Below, in pieces: positions 9,020 to 19,559 of a DNA stretch of 21,914 nucleotides. Position numbers and translations under genes: made by a program. Each line of letters begins with the position of its first letter. Position 1 is the stretch's first letter. The notes under the pieces are model-generated. The model was not told the origin of the DNA, searched no databases, and saw only the letters and a list, made by a program, of their open reading frames with translations. Origin of the DNA: Penium margaritaceum (Eukaryota > Streptophyta > Zygnematophyceae > Desmidiales > Peniaceae); the NCBI GenBank assembly GCA_023375785.1, contig SZWC01004877.1, forward strand, positions 105,865 to 127,778, given 5' to 3'.

Positions 9020-9582
9020 GAAGATTTGTGACTCGTGTTATGAGTTGTCAAAGTTTACCACACTTAGTGACAGTATTTGGTCATGGTCAGTGACATATGC
9101 CTACTTTGGTTGGTCATCGTGCATGGCCTCCACACCGTGCCACGACGTATTGAAGTCCCTTGTGCTTGCTATGTGATACTTGGTGTTCCCAAACCATTGT
9201 TTCCCCCTCTGACCATTTGTGACTCGTATTATGAGCTGCCAGCGTTGACCACACACAGCGGATTTCTTTGGTCAAAGGCAGTATATATGCCTACTTTGGT
9301 CGGTCATTGTGCATGGTAGCCACACCGTGCTACTACTGATTGAAGGTCGCTGTTCTTGGTAGTTGGCATCTACTATTCCCAACCCATTGTTTCCCCCTCT
9401 GACAAATCGTGACCCATATTATGGGTTGTCAACGTTGACCACACATAGTAAAACTATTTGGTCATGGTAAGTGGCACATGCCTAATCTGGTTGGTCATTG
9501 TGCATGGTAGCCACACCGTTCCACTACTTGTTGAAAGGCTTTGCACTTGCTAGTCCATAAATAGCAAAAGGTTTCTCCCTTT
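9020..9582 (+). repeat. Module monomers A (9020-9210), B (9211-9400), F (9401-9582)
   Basis: B carries 'gagctgccagcg' and 'gttggcatctac', the pre-spacer signature with one change. F is 182 bp. This module follows a post-module unit directly, with no T unit in between, unlike the other three. Confidence 0.87.
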
Positions 9583-9619
9583 GACACCAGGTCGGTTTTT
9601 GTTGATTTTTTACGCGTAG

Positions 9620-9868
9620 GTGCCTTCACTGGAATACTCCCTCCCCCCCCCCCCCCTAGAGGGATTTCCGTGGACGACCTGGAGGACAGATTTGCGACCG
9701 CATTATGACACCCCCCCTACCCCCCCACGGCTTAGGCTTGAAGGAAGAGTTGAGGTATCACAACACGCCCCCCCCCCCAGGTCGCGAACCTATATTGTGC
9801 GTACGAGGACTCAAACCTAGGACCTATTGCTTCAGAATCTAGCTATATAAGCACTAAGCCAACTCGCA
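9620..9868 (-). mobile_element. Decayed tRNA-derived SINE-like element, copy 3
   Basis: On the minus strand the complement of 9851-9861 reads 'tggcttagtgc' (A-box-like), and the complement of 9807-9817 reads 'ggtttgagtcc' (B-box-like, one mismatch to GGTTCRANYCC, at the C that is prone to CpG decay). The body carries three G tracts on this strand, and A-rich sequence lies at its left end. Family not identified. Confidence 0.47.
9639..9778. other. Poly-C cluster with G-quadruplex/i-motif potential
   Basis: Three C tracts within 140 bp (C14, C7-ta-C7, C11) give long G tracts on the minus strand, enough for several intramolecular G-quadruplex folds. Equivalent clusters lie at 3675-3803 and 17665-17813. 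Tract lengths vary between copies, as expected for slippage, and the shortened spacer at 7129 breaks inside this cluster. Confidence 0.7.
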
Positions 9869-10051
9869 CGGTGTTCATGTGATGTCCAAATGACATTATA
9901 AGGGTTCATATGGATAAAGGGCATAAAATAAGGGGGTGTAATATTCGGGGTAGTTTTCAAAATTATGAATGATAACAAAGATAGTTTATTCATACAAAAT
10001 TGACGAAGACGGAATTTCAAATTTTACAACTTTGAGCTCGAATAACCTCTC

Positions 10052-10628
10052 AACAATTGCTCCGATTGACCAGCTGTAAGAGGGAAAGTTGACAACACAC
10101 AGTGAAACTCTTTTCATTATATTCAGTGACACAATAATGCTTTGGTTGGTCATTGTGCATGGTAGCCACACCGTGCCACCACTTATTGAAGTTCTTTGTA
10201 CTTGCTAGTCGATACAAAGTATACCCAAACCATTGTTTCTCCCTTTGCCCATTCTTTGCTTGTATTATGAGTTGTGAATGTTGACCACACACACGAAACC
10301 TCTTTGGTCATGAGCAGTGATGTGTGCTTACTTGGGTAGATCATTGTGCACGGTAGCCCCACCGTTCCAATACATACAAAAGATGTTTGTACTTGCTAGA
10401 AGATACATAGCGTTTTGAAACCATTGTTTCCCCCTCTGACCATTTGTGACTCGTGTTATGTGTTTTCAACGTTGACCACATGAAGTGAAATGTGTTGGTC
10501 ATGGTTAGTGACATATGCATACTTTGGTTTGTCAGTGTGCATTGAAGCCACATTGTGCCACTACATATTGAAAGTATTTGTACTTGCTAGTCGATAATTA
10601 GTATTCACAAACCATTACCGTCTGCCCT
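10052..10628 (+). repeat. Module monomers G (10052-10246), H (10247-10437), E' (10438-10628)
   Basis: Same lengths and markers as other modules. G begins aacaattg rather than aaccattg. E' ends 'ccgtctgccct' and is followed by the post-module A of block 4. Confidence 0.87.
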
Positions 10629-11389
10629 GCCCATTTGTGACTCGTGTTATAAGGTGTCAAAGTTTACCACACTTAGTGACATTATTTGGTCATGGTCAGT
10701 GACTTATGCCTACTTTGGTTGGTCATCGTGCATGGTCTCCACACCGTGCCACAACTTATTGAAGCCCCTTGTGCTTGCTATGTGATATTTGGTATTCCCA
10801 AACCATTGTTTCCCCCTCTGACCATTTGTGACTCGTATTATGAGTTACGAGCGTTGACCACACAACACGGATTTCTTTGGTGAAAGGCAGTACATATGCC
10901 TCCTTTGGTCGGTCATTGTGCATGGTAGCCACACCGTGCTACTACTGACTGAAGGTCGTTGTACTTGGTAGTTGAGAACCGATATTCCCATGGCATTGTT
11001 TCCTCTCCTGACCGTTTGTGACTCGTGTTATGATTGGTCAACGTTGACCACCCATATTGAAATTCTCTGGACATCATCTCACATGTGCCTAGTCTGGTTG
11101 TTTGGTGTGCATATTAGCCACACCGTGCCACTACGTACTGAAGTTCTTTGTCCTTTCTAGTCAATACGTAGGCTTCTTAAACCATTGTCTCTCACTCTGA
11201 CCATTTGTGACTCGTGTTACGAGTTGTCAATGTTGACCACACATAGTGGAATTATTCGGTCTTACTGAATGACGTATGCATCCTTTGGTTGGTCACTGTC
11301 CACGCTAGCCACACCGTGCCACTGCTTGTTGAAGGTCTTTGTACTTGCTAGTTGATAACTAGTGTTCCCAAACCATTGTTTTCCCCTCT
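10629..11389 (+). repeat. HOR unit 6, four monomers A-B-C-D (E lost into hybrid)
   Basis: A 10629-10819, B 10820-11009, C 11010-11198, D 11199-11389. A begins as post-module type ('ttataaggtgtc') but switches to haplotype M in its second half ('acaacttattgaagcc', 'tggtattccc'), and B-C-D are M type. It is thus a chimera of the two classes. Perfect palindrome in C at 11035-11050; inverted repeat CTAGTT-GAT-AACTAG at 11348-11362 in D. Confidence 0.88.
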
Positions 11390-11581
11390 GTCCATTTGTG
11401 ACTCATGTTATGCGTTTTCTACGGTAACCACACACTGTGAGATTCTTTTGGTCATGGTCAGTGACATATGCCTACTTTGGTTGGTCATCGTGCATGGTCT
11501 CCACACCGTGCCACAACTTATTGAATCCCCTTGTGCTTGCTATGTGATACTTGGTATTCCCAAACCATTGTTTCCCCCTCT
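11390..11581 (+). repeat. E/A hybrid monomer (192 bp)
   Basis: The first part is E ('atgttatgcgttttctacgg', 'ccacacactgtgagattc'). The second part is A ('ggtcagtgacatatgcctac', 'catcgtgcatggtctcc'). The switch falls in the shared word 'ttggtcatggt' at about 11448-11458. One monomer's length is missing, so the local A-to-A period is 762 bp instead of 953. This is what an out-of-register exchange between E and A leaves. Confidence 0.9.
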
Positions 11582-12343
11582 GACCATTTGTGACTCGTAT
11601 TATGAGTTACAAGCGTTGACCACACAAAGCGGATTTCTTTGGTCAAAGGCAGTACATATGCCTACTTTGGTCGGTCATTGTGCATGGTAGCCACACCGTG
11701 CTACTACTGACTGAAGGTCGTTGTACTTGGTAAATGAGAACCGATATTCCCATTGCATTGTTTCCTCTCCTGACCGTTTGTGACTCGTGTTATCATTGAT
11801 CAACGTTGACCACCCATATTGAAATTCTCTGGACATCATCTCACATGTGCCTAGTCTGGTTGTTTGGTGTGCATATTAGCCATACCGTGCCACTGCGTAT
11901 TGAAGTTCTTTGTCCTTTCTAGTCAATACGTAGGCTTCTGAAACCATTGTCTCTCCCTTTGACCATTTGTGACTCGTGTTACGAGTTGTCAATGTTGACC
12001 ACACATAGTGGAATTATTTGGTCTCACTGAATGACGTATGCATCCTTTGGTTGGTCACTGTCCACGCTAGCCATACCGTGCCACTGCTTGTTGAAGGTCT
12101 TTGTACTTGCTAGTTGATAACTAGTGTTCCCAAACCATTGTTTTCCCCTCTGACCCTTTGTGACTCATGTTATGCGTTTTCTACATTGACCACACACTGT
12201 GAGATTCTTTTGGTCATGGTTTGTGACATATGCATACTTTGGTTGGTCACTGTGCATTGAAGCCATGTCGTGCCACTACATATTGAAGGTATTTGTACTT
12301 GCTAGCCGATAACTTGTAATCACAAACCATTACCTTCCACCCT
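11582..12343 (+). repeat. HOR unit 7, B-C-D-E after the hybrid (haplotype M)
   Basis: B 11582-11771, C 11772-11960, D 11961-12151, E 12152-12343. M markers: 'cacaaagcgg' in B, 'catctcacatgtgcc' in C, 'ggaattatttggtctcac' and 'tgtccacgctagcc' in D. It is very similar to the corresponding part of units 6 and 8, which suggests recent local duplication. Confidence 0.9.
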
Positions 12344-13296
12344 GACCATTTGTGCCCCATGTTATGAGTTGTCAGAGTTTTCCACGCTTAGTGACATTAT
12401 TTGGTCATGGTCAGTGACATATGCCTACTTTGGTTGGTCATCGTGCATGGTCTCCACACCGTGCCACAACTTATTGAATCCCCTTGTGCTTGCTATGTGA
12501 TACTTGGTATTCCCAAACCATTGTTTCCCCCTCTGACCATTTGTGACTCGTATTATGAGTTACCAGCGTTGACCACACAAAGTGGATTTCTTTGGTCAAA
12601 GGCAGTACATATGCCTACTTTGGTCGGTCATTGTGCATGGTAGCCACACCGTGCTACTACTGACTGAAGGTCGTTGTAATTGGTAAATGAGAACCGATAT
12701 TCCCATGGCATTGTTTCCTCTCCTGACCGTTTGTGACTCGTGTTATGATTGGTCGACGTTGACCACCCATATTGAAATTCTCTGGACATCATCTCACATA
12801 TGCCTAGTCTGGTTGTTTGGTGTGCATATTAGCCACACCGTGCCACTACGTATTGAAGTTCTTTGTCCTTTCTAGTCAATACATAGGCTTCTTAAACCAT
12901 TGTCTGTCCCTCTGACCATTTGTGACTCGTGTTACAAGTTGTCAATATTGACCACACATAGTAGAATTATTCGGCCGTAGTGAGTGACGTATGCATCCTT
13001 TGGTTGGTCACTGTCCACGCTAGCCATACCGTGCCACTACTTGTTGGAAATCTTTGTACTTGCTAGTTGATAACAAGTGTTCCCAAACCATTGTTTTTCC
13101 CTCTGACCATTTGTGACTCATGTTATGCGTTTTCAACGATGACCACACACACTGAAATTCTTTTGGTCATGGTCTGTGACATATGCATACTTTGGTTTGT
13201 CACTGTGCATTGCAGCCACATTGTGCCACTACATATGGAAGGTATTTGCACTTGCTAGTCGATAGCTAGTATTGACAAACCATTACCTTCCACCCT
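12344..13296 (+). repeat. HOR unit 8 (953 bp, haplotype M)
   Basis: A 12344-12534, B 12535-12724, C 12725-12913, D 12914-13104, E 13105-13296. A has 'acaacttattgaatcccc' and 'tggtattccc'; B has 'atattcccatggcattg'; C has 'catctcacatatg'. E carries 'catatggaagg' and 'tattgacaaacc', the form seen just before T units. The palindrome in C has one substitution (tggtcgacgttgacca). Confidence 0.9.
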
Positions 13297-14249
13297 GACC
13301 ATTTGTGACCCGTGTTATGAGTTGTCAAAGTTTACCACACATAGTGACAGTATTTGGTCATGGTCAATGACATATGCCTACTTTGGTTGGTCATCGTTTA
13401 TGGCCTACACACCGTGCCACAACGTATTGAAGCCCCTTGTGCTTGCTATTTGACACTTGGTGTTTCCAAGCCATTCTTTCCTCCTCTGACCATTTATGAC
13501 TCGTATTATGAGTTGTCAACGTTGACCACACACAGCGGGTTTCTTTGGTCAAAGGCAGTACATATGCCTACTTTGGTCGGTCATTGTGCATGGTAGCCAC
13601 ACCGTGCTACTACTGACTGAAGGTCGCTGTACTTGGTAGTTGAGAGCCGATATTTCCATAGCATTGTTTCATCTCCTGACCGTTTGTGACTCGTTTTATG
13701 GTTGGTCAACGTTGACCACCCATATTGAAATTCTCTGCACATCATCTGACATATGCCTAGTCTGGTTGTTTGGTGTGTATATTAGCCACACCGTGCCACT
13801 GTGTGTTGAAGTTGTTTGTCCTTTCTAATCAATTAATAGGCTTCTTAAACCATTGTCTCTCCCTCTAACCATTTGTGACTCGTGTTACGAGTTGTCAATG
13901 TTGACCACACATAGTGGACTTATTCGGTCTCACTCAGTGACGTATGAATCCTTTCGTTGGTCACTGTGCACATTAGCCATACCGTGCCACTGCTTTTTGA
14001 AGGTATGTGTCCTTGCTAGTTGATAACTAGTGTTCCAAAACCATTGTTTTCCTCTCTGACCATTTGTAACTCGTGTTTTTCGTTTTCAACGTTGACCACA
14101 CACTGTGAAATTATTTTGGTCATGGTTTGTGACATTTGCATACTTTGGTTGGTCACTGTGCATTGAAGCCACATTGTGCCACTTGATATTGAAGGTATTT
14201 GTACTTGCTATTCGATAACCAGTAATCACAAACCATTACCTTCCACCCT
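13297..14249 (+). repeat. HOR unit 9 (953 bp, haplotype T)
   Basis: A 13297-13487, B 13488-13677, C 13678-13866, D 13867-14057, E 14058-14249. T markers: 'gacagtatttggtcatgg' and 'cattctttcctcc' in A, 'atttccatagcattg' in B, 'catctgacatatg' in C. Perfect palindrome at 13703-13718; inverted repeat CTAGTT-GAT-AACTAG at 14016-14030. Confidence 0.9.
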
Positions 14250-15199
14250 GACCATTTGTGACCCGTGCTATGAGCTGTCAATTTTTACCACACTCAGTGA
14301 CATTATTTGGTCATGGTCAGAGACATGTGCCTACTTTGGTTGGTCATCGTGCATGGTCTCCACACCGTGCCACAACACATTGAAGCCCCTTGTGCTTGCT
14401 ATGTGATACTTGGTATTCCCAAACCATTGTTTTCCCCTCTTACATTTGTGACTCGTGTTATGAGTTGCCAGCGTTGACCACACAAAGCAGATTTCTTTGG
14501 TCAAAGGCAGTACTTATGCCTACTTTGGTCGGTCATTGTGCATGGTAGCCACACCTTGCTACTGCTGACTGAAGGTCGTTATACTTGGTAGTTGAGAACC
14601 GATATTCCCATGGCATTGTTTCTTCTCCTGACCGTTTGTGACTCGTGTTATGATTGATCAACGTTGACCATCCATATTGAAATTCTCTGGACATCATCTC
14701 ACATATGCCTAGTCTGGTTGTTTGGTGTGCATATTAACCACATTGTACCACTATGTATTGAAGTTCTTTGTCCTTTCAAGTCAATACATAGGCTTCTTGA
14801 ACCATTGTCTCTCCCTCTGACCATTTGTGACTCGTGTTACGAGTTGTCAATGTTGACCACATAGTGGAATAATTCGGTCGTAGCTAGTGACGTATGCATC
14901 CTTTGGTTGGTCACTGTCCACGCTAGCCATACCCTGCCACTGCTTGTTGAAGGTCTTTGTACTTTCTAGTTGATAACTAGTGTTCCCAGACCATTGTTTT
15001 TCCCTCTGACCATTTGTGACTCATGTTATGTGTTTTCAACATTGACCACACACTGTGAAATTCTTTTGGTCATGGTTTGTGACATATGCATACTTTGGTT
15101 GGTCACTGTGCACTGAAGCCACATTGTGCCACTAAATATTGAAGGTATTTGTACTTGCTAGTCGATAACTAGTAATCACAAACCATTACCTTCCACCCT
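14250..15199 (+). repeat. HOR unit 10 (950 bp, haplotype M)
   Basis: A 14250-14440, B 14441-14629, C 14630-14818, D 14819-15007, E 15008-15199. The 3-bp shortfall comes from one base lost at the A/B boundary (ctcttacattt) and 2 bp lost in D ('gttgaccacatagtgg', missing one ac). M markers include 'cacaaagcag' in B and 'tgtccacgctagcc' in D. Confidence 0.9.
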
Positions 15200-16152
15200 G
15201 ACCATTTGTGATCCATGTTATGAGTTGTCAAAGTTTACCACACTTAGTGACAGTATTTGGTCATGGTCAGTGACATATGCCTACTTTGGTTGGTCATCGT
15301 GCATGGCCTCCACACTGTGCCACAATGTAATGAAGCCCCTTGTGCTTGCTATTTGATACTTGGTGTTACCAAACCATTATTTCCCCCTCTAACCATTTGT
15401 GACTCGTATTATGAGTTGTCAACGTTGACCACACACAGCGGATTTCTTTGGTCAAAGGCAGCACATATGCCTACTTTGGTCGGTCATTGTGCATGGTAGC
15501 CACACAGTGCTACAGCTGGCTGAAGATCATTGTACTTGGTAGTTGAGAACCGATATTCCCATGGCATTGTTTCCTCTCCTGACCGTTGGTGACTCATGTT
15601 ATGGTTCGTCAACGTTGACCACCCATATTGAAATTCTCTGGACATCATCTCACATATGCCTAGTCTGGTTGTTTGGTGTGCATATTAGCCACACCGTGCC
15701 ACTACGTATTGAAGTTATTTGTCCTTTCTAGTCAACACACAGGCTTCTTAAACCGTTGTCTCTCCCTCTGACCATTTGTGACTCGTCTTACAAGTTGTCA
15801 ATGTTGACCACACATAGTGGAATTATTCGGTCGTAGTCAGTGATGTATGCATCATTTGGTTGGTCATTGTGCACGCTAGCCATACCGTGCCACTGCTTGT
15901 TGAAGGTCTTTGTACTTGCTAGTTGATAACTAGTGATCCCAACCCATTGTTTTCCCGTCTGACCATTTGTGACTCATGTTATGCATTTTCAACGTTGACC
16001 ACACACTGTGAAATCCTTTTGGTCATGGTTTATGACATATGCATACATTGGTTTGACACCGTGCATTGAAGCCACATTGTGCCACAACATATGGATGATA
16101 TTTGTACTTTCTAGTCGATAACTAGTATTGAGAAACCATTACCTTTCACCAT
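15200..16152 (+). repeat. HOR unit 11 (953 bp, T-to-M recombinant)
   Basis: A 15200-15390, B 15391-15580, C 15581-15769, D 15770-15960, E 15961-16152. A is T-like ('gacagtatttgg', 'catggcctcc'). The end of B and all of C are M-like ('atattcccatggcattg', 'catctcacatatg'), and D mixes both. E has 'catatggatg' and precedes a T unit. The palindrome in C is broken (ttcgtcaacgttgacc). Confidence 0.88.
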
Positions 16153-17105
16153 GACCATTTGTGACCCGTGTTATGAATTGTCAAAGTTTACCACACTTAG
16201 TGACAGTATTTGGTCATGGTCAGTGACATATGCCTACTTTGGTTGGTCATCGTGCATGGCCTCCACACCGTGCCACAACATATTGAANCCCCTTGTGCTT
16301 GCTATTTGATACTCGGTGTTCCCAAACCATTCTTTCCCCCTCTGACCATTTGTGACTCGTATTATGAGTTGTCAACGATGACCACACACAGCGGAATTCT
16401 TTGGTCAAAGGCAGTACGTATGCCTACTTTGGTCGGTCATTGTGCATGGTAGCCAAATCGTGCTACTACTGAATGAAGGTTATTGTACTTGGTAGTTGAG
16501 AACCGATATTTCCATAGCATTCTTTCATCTCCTGACCGTTTGTGACTCGTGTTATGGTTGGTCAACATTGACCACCCATATTGAAATTCTCTGGACATCA
16601 TCTGACATATGCCTAGTCTGGTTGTTTGGTGAGCATATGAGCCACACCGTGCCACTGTGTGTTGAATTTATTTGTCCTTTCCAGTCAATACATAGGAATC
16701 TTACACCATTGTCTCTCCCTCTGACCATTTGTGTCTCGTGTTACGAGTTGTCAATGCTGACCACACATAGTGGACTTATTCGGTCTCAGTCAGTGACGTA
16801 TGCATCCTTTGGTTGGTCACTTTGCACGCTAGCCATACCGTGCCACTGCTTGTTGGAGGTCTTTGTACTTGCTAGTTGATAACTAGTGTTCCCAAGCCAT
16901 TGTTTTCCCCTCTGACCATTTTTTACTCATGTTATGTGTTTTCAACGTTGACCACACATTGTGAAATTCTTTTGGTCATGGTTTGTGACATATGCATACT
17001 TTGGTTGGTTACTGTGCATTGAAGCCACATTGTGCCACTACATATTGAAGGCATTTGTACTTGCTCGTCGATAACTAGTAATCACAAACCATTACCTTCC
17101 ACTCT
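16153..17105 (+). repeat. HOR unit 12 (953 bp, haplotype T; N at 16288)
   Basis: A 16153-16343, B 16344-16533, C 16534-16722, D 16723-16913, E 16914-17105. The N at 16288 stands where other A copies have g (tattgaagcccc) and does not disturb spacing, so it is a simple ambiguous base. The palindrome in C has one change (tggtcaacattgacca). Confidence 0.9.
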
Positions 17106-17609
17106 GACCATTTGTGACCCGTGTTATGAGTTGTCAACTTTGGCTGGTCATCGTGCATGGCCTCCACACCATGCCACGAAGTATTGAATCCCCTTGTGCT
17201 TGCTATGTGATACTTGGTGTTCCCAAACCATTGTTTCCCCCTCTGACCATTTGTGACTCGTATTATGAGCTGCCAGCGTTGACCACCCACAGCGGATTTC
17301 TTTGGTCAAAGGCAGTACATAGGCCTACTTTGGTCAGTCATTGTGCATGGTAGCCACACCGTGCTACTACTGGTCGATGTACTTGGTAGTTGGCATCTAG
17401 TATTCCCAACCCATTGTTTCTCCCTGTGACAAATCGTGACCCATATTATGGGTTGTCAACGTTGACCACACATAGTAAACTTATTTGGTAATGGTAAGTG
17501 GCACATGCCTAATTTGGTTGGTCATTGTGCATGGTAGCCACACCGTTCCACTACTTGTTGAAAGGCTTTTCACTTGCTAGTCCATAAATATCAAAAGGTT
17601 TGTCCCTTT
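17106..17609 (+). repeat. Module monomers A with 52-bp deletion (17106-17244), B (17245-17427), F (17428-17609)
   Basis: A is 139 bp: the junction 'gttgtcaactttggctgg' skips the segment between gtcaa and ctttgg found in other A copies. B is 183 bp, with a 7-bp loss near 'ctactactggtcgatg', but keeps the pre-spacer signature 'gttggcatctagt'. F is the standard 182 bp. Confidence 0.9.
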
Positions 17610-18092
17610 GACACCAGGTCGGTTTTTGTTGATTTGTTACGCGTAGGTGCCGTCACTGGAATACTCCCTCCCACCCCCCCCCCCTAGAGGGATGTTCCGT
17701 GGACGACCTGGAGGACAGATTTGCGACCGCACTATGACACCCCCCCTACCCCCCCCCCACGGCTTAGGCTTGAAGGTAGAGTTGAGGTATCACAACACGA
17801 CTGCCCCCCCCCCAGGTCGCGAGCCAATTCTATATTGCGCGTACGAGGATTCCAACCTAGGACCTATTGTTCCAGAATCTAGCTCTATAAGCTCTAAGCC
17901 AACTCGCACGGTGTTCATATGATGTCCAAATGATATTATAGGGGTTCCTATGGGTAAAGGGCATAAAATAAGGGGGTGTAATATTAGAGGATAGTTTTCA
18001 TAATTATGAATGATAACAAAGTTAGTTTATTCATAAAAATTTGACGTTGACATAATTTCAAATTTTGCAAATTTGAGCTTGAGTAACCTCTC
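17610..18092. repeat. Spacer copy 4 (483 bp)
   Basis: The longest spacer copy; the extra length is mainly in the C tracts (17665-17684 with short breaks, C7-ta-C10 at 17740-17758, C10 at 17804-17813). The AT-rich right part begins near 17912. No gene is visible in it. Confidence 0.85.
17650..17908 (-). mobile_element. Decayed tRNA-derived SINE-like element, copy 4
   Basis: Minus-strand A-box-like word 'tggcttagagc' (complement of 17891-17901) and B-box-like word 'ggttggaatcc' (complement of 17847-17857, one mismatch to GGTTCRANYCC) stand 33 bp apart, the same spacing as in copies 1, 2 and 3. The left end on the minus strand runs into 'aacaaatcaacaaaaacc', a candidate degenerate A-rich tail. 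No convincing target-site duplication. Confidence 0.47.
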
Positions 18093-18668
18093 AACCATTG
18101 CTCCGATGGACCAGCCGTAAGAAGGAAAGTTGACAACACACACTGAAACTCGTTTATGATATTCAGTGACACAATAATGCTTTGGTTGGTCATTATGCAT
18201 GGTAGCCACACCGTGCCACCACTTATCGAAGGTCTTTGTACTTGCTAGTCGATACCAAGTATTCCCAAACCATTGTTTCTCCCTCTGCCCATTTTTTTCT
18301 TGTATTATGAGTTGTGACTATTGACCACAGACACAAAACCTATTTGGTCATGAGCAGTGATGTATGCCTACTTGGGTAGGTCACTGTGCACGGTAGCCCC
18401 ACCGTGCCAATAAATAAAAAAGATATTTGTACTTGCTAGAAGATACATAGCGTTTTGAAACCATTGTTTCCCCCTCTGACCATTTGTGACTCGTGTTATG
18501 CGTTTTCAACGTTGACCACATGAAGTGAAATATGTTGGTCATGGTTAGTGACATATGCATACTTTGGTTGGTCACTGTGCATTGCAGCCACATTGTGCCA
18601 CTACATGTTGAGGGTATTTGTACTTGCTAGTCGATAACTAGTATTCACAAAACATTACCGTCCACCCT
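18093..18668 (+). repeat. Module monomers G (18093-18286), H (18287-18477), E' (18478-18668)
   Basis: G is 194 bp (one base shorter in the 'actcgtttatgat' segment). H and E' are 191 bp each with their usual markers. E' ends 'ccgtccaccct', against 'ccgtctgccct' in three of the other modules. Confidence 0.87.
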
Positions 18669-19559
18669 GCCCATTTGTGACTCGTGTTATAAGGTGTCAA
18701 AGTTTACCACACTTAGTGAAATTATTTGGTCATGGTCAATGACATATGCCTACTTTGGTTGGTCATCGTGCATGGTCTCCACACCGTGCCACAGCGTATT
18801 GAAGCCCCTTGTGCTTGCTATTTGATACTTGGTGTTCCCAAACCATTGTTTCCCCCTCTCACCATTTGTGACTCGTATTATGAGTTGTCAACGTTGACCA
18901 CACTGTGGATTTCTTTGGTCAAAGGCAGTACATATGCCTACTTCGGTCGGTCATTGTGCATGGTAGCCACATTGTGCTACTATTGACTAAAGGTCGTTGT
19001 ACTTGGTAGTTGAGAACCAATATTCGCATAGCATTGTTTCCTCTCCTGACCATTTGTGACTCGTGTTATGGTTGGTCAACATTGACCACCCATATTGAAA
19101 TTCTCTGGTCATGATCAGTGACATATGCCTAGCTTGGTTGTTTGGTGTGCATATAAGCCACACCGTGCCACTACGTATTGAAGTTCTTTGTCCTTTCTAG
19201 TCGATACATAGTGGACCACACATAGTGGACTTCTTTGGTCGTATTCAGTGACGTATGCATCCTTTGGTTGCTCATTGTGCATGCTAGCCAAACCGTGCCA
19301 CTACTTGTTGAAGGTCTTTGTACATGCTAGTTGATAACTAGTGTTCCCAACCCATTGTTTTCCCATCTGACCATTTGTGACTCGTGTCATGCGTTTTCAA
19401 CGTTTACCACATGAAGTGAAATTTGTTGGTCATGGTTCGTGACATATGCATACTTTGGTTGGTCACTGTGCATTGAAGCCACATTGTGCCACTACATATT
19501 GAAGGTATTTGTACTTGCTAGTCGATAACTAGTAATCACAAACCATTACCTTCCACCCT
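18669..19559 (+). repeat. HOR unit 13 (891 bp, post-module type, C-D fusion)
   Basis: A 18669-18859, B 18860-19047 (188 bp), C/D fusion 19048-19368, E 19369-19559. A has 'ttataaggtgtc', B has 'caatattcgcatagc', and C is the form with 'ggtcatgatcagtgacat'. About 62 bp spanning the end of C and the start of D are missing. E is E'-like ('accacatgaagtgaaat'). Confidence 0.9.
19190..19235 (+). repeat. C/D deletion junction with short direct repeat
   Basis: At the fusion, C's 'gtcgatacatag' runs directly into D's 'accacacatagtgg', so the word acatagtgg appears twice within about 25 bp. Normal C has acatag followed by gcttccc, and normal D has acatagtgg. The shared acatag points to microhomology-driven slippage or template switching. 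Confidence 0.75.

Larger units (their letters stand above)
9583..10051. repeat. Spacer copy 3 (469 bp)
   Basis: Full-length spacer. C tracts are C14 at 9643-9656, C7-ta-C7 at 9711-9726 and C11 at 9768-9778. The right half, from about 9870, is the AT-rich part with 'aaaataagggggtgtaat', and it ends in front of G. No ORF or RNA gene is apparent in it. Confidence 0.85.

Noticed and set aside
9620..9820. Proline-rich open frame through the C tracts of the spacer
   Set aside because: The prolines come from poly-C runs whose length varies between copies and shifts the frame; no conserved product is possible.
16288..16288. N at 16288 as another assembly join
   Set aside because: Flanking sequence and spacing match other A monomers exactly; it is a single uncalled base, most likely g.
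17847..17908. Functional tRNA gene on the minus strand
   Set aside because: A- and B-box-like words are present, but box bases are mutated between copies and I cannot fold convincing acceptor and anticodon stems; a tRNA-derived remnant fits better.
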